Origin: Diaporthe sp. PMI_573
Lineage: Eukaryota > Ascomycota > Sordariomycetes > Diaporthales > Diaporthaceae
DNA length: 64,000 nucleotides
Assembly: GCA_021399435.1 (NCBI GenBank)
Contig: JAJTUP010000032.1
Coordinates: 620,001-684,000, forward strand
Reading direction: 5' to 3'
Made by a program: the position numbers and the translations under genes. Shown here piece after piece: positions 59,498-64,000 of this stretch (position 1 is its first letter; each line of letters starts with the position of its first letter). The notes below the pieces were generated by a model that was given only the letters and a program-made list of their open reading frames with translations, did not search any database and was not told the origin of the DNA.

Positions 59498-60436
59498 GAT
59501 GTAGGCGTTGCGCAGGCGGCGTGCTGAGCTGCAGGAGAACGAGACAAGAGAAATGAAGAGAAGAAGGGTTCGAGGAGAGGTTCGACGAGGCCTTGACCCC
59601 TTTAAATATTCAGCTTCAGCGTCAATGTGGTGGGTCATGCGCGTGGCACAGCGGGTTGCCCTAGATGCCGGCATGACTTTGGACATGCTGCCTCGAGGGA
59701 GGTATGTGACAACGTCGAGTGCGTTGGGCCAAAGGTCGGTAGCCTTCCCCTGCCACGCACCCCTTTGAATATCCCGCGGGTGCCTTGGGAGGGTAAGAGG
59801 TTTGCATGTGGACACAGTCACTCTTGGTAAAATGATAAGATCACGACGGTTAGCTGACGGGGCCTCCGGGTCACCTAGAAGACGTGATCACAACGCTTTG
59901 CCTACACTGATACCGATTGGAAGTACTGGGTATATGCGTTGGATTCTGGGTCTCAGGAGAACGTACGAATGAAATCGTTGCCACAAGGAGAACTCAAGAA
60001 GTACGATGGCGAAGCTTCAAGAAACTAGATTAAGCAATATCAAGAGAGAATAGTCTCCGTTGTCTATGGCTAGTTGTTACTGCCCGGATATCCCCTCTAT
60101 TTCAGCCGTTCGTATCTGTCCTGCCTCAATAATCCTGACCCCAGCCACGATGCGCAAAGGCTTGCCACAAACTTCCGCAGAGTCCAACAGACAGCATGTA
60201 TACTGTTTGTATTGTAGTTGGTATGGTTGATGAAGAATAGCTAATTTACTTTGTTGTGTGGAATTCTGGTGGGAAAGCCCAGACCTCATTCGCAGTAGCA
60301 ACTCCGGCAAAAGAGCGGGTACAATTTTGAGGCGCCTGGAGACTGCGGGAGGCCTCGAAATGTAAGGGTCCCGCCAGCTTCACACGAGATGTACTTAAAG
60401 AGACGGGCCCGAGGTCATCGCGTTGACTTCATCTCC
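59498..60436. other. intergenic region
   Basis: Promoter side of the minus-strand gene, then sequence with no recognised gene up to the hAT-4-like fragment. Confidence 0.4.
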
Positions 60437-60664
60437 ACTACAGGGGGGTTCGGGGATGTCGCTATGGGGGTTACAGTGGATGAAGCCGAACTGGAAGATA
60501 AGGGGTAAGCGACGACAGGGGTGATTTCAACGAAGTCAACATGATACACATACACATCACAACACGGGCATGTTGATCAACATCACCTGAGGTTTTGGAC
60601 GGCATGTCAACATCAACTCAACGCAGATGCTATGTGATGTTGTGTGGTATTGATCGGAGCCTTG
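60437..60664 (+). mobile_element. right-end fragment of an hAT-4-like transposon
   Basis: Matches hAT-4 from the transposase C-terminus (GGFGDVAMGF equivalent) through the subterminal GTTGATCAACAT region to the terminus, here read in reverse as CAAGGCTCCGATCAAT. It differs at many positions, so it comes from a related but distinct copy. Confidence 0.8.
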
Positions 60665-61040
60665 TCTCAGACCCACCCACCAGCACTCGGAAAGGGGTGG
60701 TTAGTTGCTTTCCTTATGAGAAATCCAGAGAAAGTCTTTTGACTTTGTATGTGACTTGAAATCTCGCATTCGTTCCAATTTTATCGCCGCAATGGATTGT
60801 CTTTCTTCATGGTTAGTTGGAGTTGTGACAGCACGTATTTCGTCTTACTGTATTTTCACGAAAACTAGTGCAAATGGTCGATTGTCTAATGAGCGCAACA
60901 TAGCCCAAAAAGAACGATTGTTCCGACGTGTGTACTTGTGTAGACCTTAGAGTACTTGCAAAAGTTGGTTATCATTAGTACTTTAGTTTATAAGCAGGCC
61001 CCCGTTGCAGACATTTCTAAAGGACCGTGGACCTTAGAGA

Positions 61041-61049
61041 ATATAAAAG
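61041..61049 (+). promoter_or_regulatory. TATA-like box of repeat-protein gene copy B
   Basis: ATATAAAAG about 145 bp before the start codon, conserved in copy A. Confidence 0.45.
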
Positions 61050-61193
61050 CCGGTCGATTTCAGGCATAAAGTTGAAGTCTAGGAGAGCAGATCATCCTCA
61101 CTCAGCTTTTATAAATGTTCTTTGGGATAATAAAATCAAATTACGAGCCAAAATATATACTCGCCTTGCTTTATCAACCTTCTCGTGGTCAAG

Positions 61194-61693
61194 ATGAAGG
61201 TCAGTCTCATATTTTCCAACCACCCGAGTCTCCTCGCCTTGCTTACTAACAAGCGCCCCAGTGCACCATCTTCGTCGCCTTTGTGGCTACTCTGTTTCCT
61301 CGCGCGGCCTTTTCCGCCCCGATCGCCGTCTCCATCGCGGCTATCGAACCGGGCCACTCTGGATACGAAAGCCACGTGGGCGCCGCGGCTCGAGATGAGC
61401 TCTCCACCGCTGGCCGCTCTGGCTATAACTCGGTGGGGACCACCGCGCGGCGCGCCACTATAGCCACCAACACTGATGGTCGCTCTGGGTACAACTCTGT
61501 TGATGTTACCAGCCAGGCGGGTCTCACTGATTTCACGACTGACGGACGGTCTGGCTACAACTCTGTTGAGGTCGCCGAGCACAACGGTGTCACGAGCGCT
61601 GAGACCGACGGGCGGGGTGGTTACAACTCTGGATCCACTGAAACGAAAGTCACCACAGACGCGGAGACGGACGGTCGATCAGGTTATAACTAG
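61194..61693 (+). CDS. secreted 22-residue-repeat protein (SGYNSV), copy B
   Basis: Exon 1 61194-61199, 62-bp intron 61200-61261, exon 2 61262-61693; 145 residues with the same signal peptide and repeat layout as copy A. It differs from copy A at eight residues, including Cys123 to Tyr, which restores the GYN core, and Arg87 to Gln. All six cores here have a tyrosine. Both copies keep an open frame, the two-codon first exon and the splice sites, which argues for selection or for a very recent duplication. The 3' flank matches copy A for about 110 bp. Confidence 0.78.
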
Positions 61694-61803
61694 AACCACG
61701 ACCAGTGCTACTTCCCGATTTGGGGGCTGATAGAGAAAATACCCGCTGTATAAGGCAAGCAAAGACGCTATCATCTATACGGAAAGGCCGCTCTCCATCA
61801 CTA

Positions 61804-62619
61804 TCATCAGCCGCCGGCAGTACAACAGCATTTGTTAGTTTATAGCAACGTTATAGGCTAGTCATGCAACCGGGAGAGAGACGGGCTGAGGCACAAGCCT
61901 CGCAGCACCATGCAAAACTGTATGGGTTGGCAAGGCACTCTGCTCTTCTTCTCTCTTTCCGAAACAGGCCTAAAGAATACTCACTGCGTTACAAAACTGT
62001 ACAGTTTGTATAGGGACTCCCTTTGTACTATGTGTTATAGTATAGTCAACCAACAATTATGTCTCGATCTGAACCTGCATTTGTCTGCGAAGAACCGTAT
62101 CTCAAGGCCAACTTGTGATGCACGTGCATGTAATAGTCCCTAGTGATTTCGACATGTGGATGTTCATGGCGGCCACTGTCGAACAGCTTAAACTGTTTGG
62201 AGTCGCTGGCAGTACGCAGCCGATATCTTAGACTTGGCTCCCAAGACAAGACTCAGTACCTGTCTCCCCCACGGATCCTTCATTCAAGGGCACTTCTGTG
62301 TGCGGTTCTGACTCGGAGAAATCAGTATCCATCCTCATTATTAAAGACCTAAATATTGCCAGTAGCCGAACGCTGTTCATCCAGCAGCATTTACCACTGG
62401 AGACCACCGCACACGCAGCAGGAAGAGATCCCACACCTGGCCGAAGTTGAGCCCAGTGTTTGCAAACATGAGGCTCGACAGGCAGGTGCCTTCTTGGAAA
62501 ATGTGGTGAGCCGCTTCCTCAATCTAGCTTCAGCAGCCCGATCGGCGCAACATCCAGCCAAGAAACATGCCTACGTGCCGGAAGGCGATGGTCAGCTGCA
62601 TCCTTCCTGAAAAGCATCC
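61804..62619. other. region upstream of the NLR-like gene
   Basis: A frame at 62356-62610 has protein-like parts (AGAFLENVVSRFLNLASAAR) and could be a leading piece of the NLR, but it is not in frame with the SIR2-like part. Otherwise nothing. Confidence 0.3.
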
Positions 62620-64000
62620 TTAAATCTTCGGGAAATCTCGCCAACTGGTTTGACCTAGAATTTGAAGGAATTTATAAAAAGTTTATCAAAAATGACCTGA
62701 ATCCAATCCTCGATGCGTTGAAAGAGCTATATAATGGTGGTGCTCGTATTATCACTATAAACTATGATGATCTCTCGGATAAATATATTGGTGCAACCTT
62801 AATCCTTTCCGATGATACTACAGCCCTGAGAATGTTTTTCCAAAAGAGGAAAGACGGGATTCTTTATGTATATGGCGTCTGGTGGCACTTAAAAGGAGCC
62901 GTGCTTGATAACATGGACTATGGGAGAGCGATGGCCGACCAACCTCTACAACAAGGACTTAAAAACAGTATTAGTTTTTCGGAGGTGCTGCTCTTCGTCG
63001 GGACAGGTGCTGGACTGAATGATCCCAACTTCGGCGGCCTCTTAGCCTGGGCGGCCCACCAGAATGAGGGATTGGCACAACGTCATTGTGTTCTGGCTTG
63101 TCAAGGAGAATGCATTGACACAACGCTGAATGGTTTGAATGTGTTGAAGTATGGCACCGAATACGAGGAGCTTCCTGCATTCCTGAAGAGGATTGCGCAG
63201 ACAAACAAAAGTATGTAAGACGTTATCCGGCAGTGGTTTAAGTCATTGTTATAAACTCTCATTGTGCCCGATTGGAAGACGAACTGGTAGCGGCTGGCAT
63301 ACACGACTGATGATTCAGCCAGTCATTTACAAGTATCATGAGGGGATGGGTTTATATTTGTCACTTGAACCACGGAAATAAAGAGCCACCTAACATATCT
63401 GAGACTAGGATCACGAGGTGCCAATTTAGCGACTGTCTACCACTCTATACCTTTCCCACCTAATTTAGATTTTATCGGCCGGGATAGTATACTACAAGAC
63501 TTGCAACAAAAGCTTTTCATCTAGAAAAACTGCCAGAGGCTTGCCATCGTCGGACTAGGCGGAGCCGGCAAGACCCAAGTCGCTCTCTAGTTCGCCTTCT
63601 GGGTCCAAGGGAGCCATATAGAATTCTCGATCACCTGGTTGTCAGCCCTAAGCAACAACAGCTTCGACCGAGACTACCTGGACATAGGTAGAAAGGCAGG
63701 TCTCCAAATAAATGCCGATGAGGGAGAGCCAAAGATCTTGGTAAAACAATATCTTGAATCAAGTATGGCAGGAAAGTGGTTACTTATTATCAATAATATC
63801 GACGACAACACTGATATGGCGAGAATCAGCAACTACTTGCCAAGGAGCAACAATGACCTTATATTGTTTACAACACGTTCGATCGACGTTGCCATGTCTG
63901 CAGCGCACAGACATATCAAGCTCGGTGAAATGGATTCTGGCGAGGCGATAAATTCCTTAGAGAATCTCTAATGGATGAAACGTTAGCTGAAGAGGAAACC
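62620..64000 (+). pseudogene. NLR-type protein: SIR2-like domain plus NB-ARC, broken, runs off window
   Basis: A SIR2-like (SIR2_2-type) domain is read from about 62620: SSGNLANWFDLEFEG, IITINYDDLSDKYIG, and the signature SFSEVLLFVGTGAGLNDPNF, ending at 63218. After about 210 bp a nucleotide-binding region follows: NLDFIGRDSILQDLQQ, Walker A GLGGAGKTQVAL, Walker B KWLLIINNIDD, and NNDLILFTTRS. Two TAG codons (about 63522 and 63587) flank and interrupt the P-loop, and the frame closes at 63971. Fungal SIR2-NB-ARC/TPR proteins belong to the NLR-like repertoire linked to non-self recognition. As read, it is inactive unless introns remove the stops. Confidence 0.7.

Larger units (their letters stand above)
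60931..61803 (+). repeat. inverted duplication unit, copy B of the repeat-protein gene
   Basis: Opposite-orientation partner of 40436-41312, covering promoter, gene and 3' flank. Confidence 0.88.

Noticed and set aside
1..64000. tRNA, rRNA or CRISPR features
   Set aside because: Scanning by eye found no cloverleaf-like tRNA, no rRNA segment and no regularly spaced short repeats of CRISPR type; a tRNA search program would be decisive.

Overview
The window is a 64-kb piece of a filamentous ascomycete genome (Pezizomycotina, most likely Sordariomycetes). The evidence is short GT-AG introns of about 48-86 bp with CTAAC/CTGAC-like branch sites, a Zn2Cys6 regulator, an ExxR/FGGGSRTCIG P450, small secreted proteins, fungal hAT, Fot1/pogo and Tc1 transposases, Tad1/I-like LINEs and Ty1/copia elements. 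No rRNA, tRNA, CRISPR array or bacterial signal was seen. About half the window is transposable element, and many host genes end at or next to an element border, so this is a TE-rich accessory or subtelomere-like region.

Layout: 1-2361, 3' half of a Ty1/copia element (copia-A) with polypurine tract and 3' LTR. 2929-4425, Upc2-like Zn2Cys6 regulator. 4818-5003, relic LTR of a second copia family (copia-B). 5004-10456, Tad1/I-type LINE with intact ORF1 and ORF2. 11419-13248, five-exon P450. 13986-14950, GH43 gene cut off by a hAT fragment, followed by a decapitated FtsJ-type methyltransferase. 17668-18672, F-box-like protein running into hAT-2. 21903-23179, intact secreted CrtC/AttH-like protein on the minus strand. 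24041-27405, hAT-3 with perfect 20-bp inverted ends but a dead transposase. 27853-28230, Ca2+/H+ antiporter fragment. 28786-29062, Fot1 fragment. 29973-39483, copia-B with both LTRs, whose gag and pol lie in one frame separated by a single TGA; a second, 5'-truncated, almost identical LINE copy (35010-39288, minus) sits between its polypurine tract and 3' LTR. 40436-41312 and 60931-61803, two inverted copies of a gene for a secreted 145-residue protein with a 22-residue SGYNSV repeat. 44668-45254, internally deleted rhodopsin-like membrane protein. 46903-47118, secreted six-cysteine protein. 48.2-51.1 kb, a patchwork of fragments including a partial duplicate of hAT-2. 51289-51769, a two-exon hypothetical gene. 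52710-55740, hAT-4 with an apparently intact 823-residue, three-exon transposase. 57870-58234, Fot1 fragment. 58472-59497, unknown nuclear-looking protein, part of which is duplicated at 48.56 kb. 62620-64000, SIR2-like plus NB-ARC NLR-type pseudogene running off the window.

The genes do not form one operon-like system. The regulator, P450 and CrtC-like secreted protein could be remnants of a secondary-metabolite locus broken up by transposons, but only proximity supports this. The observations most worth a second look are the duplicated SGYNSV repeat-protein gene, the in-frame TGA between gag and pol of copia-B, the two LINE copies that both abut a copia-B LTR in the same antisense arrangement, the dense CGYRCG palindrome family through copia-A, and the mirror-symmetric cysteine pattern of the small secreted protein.
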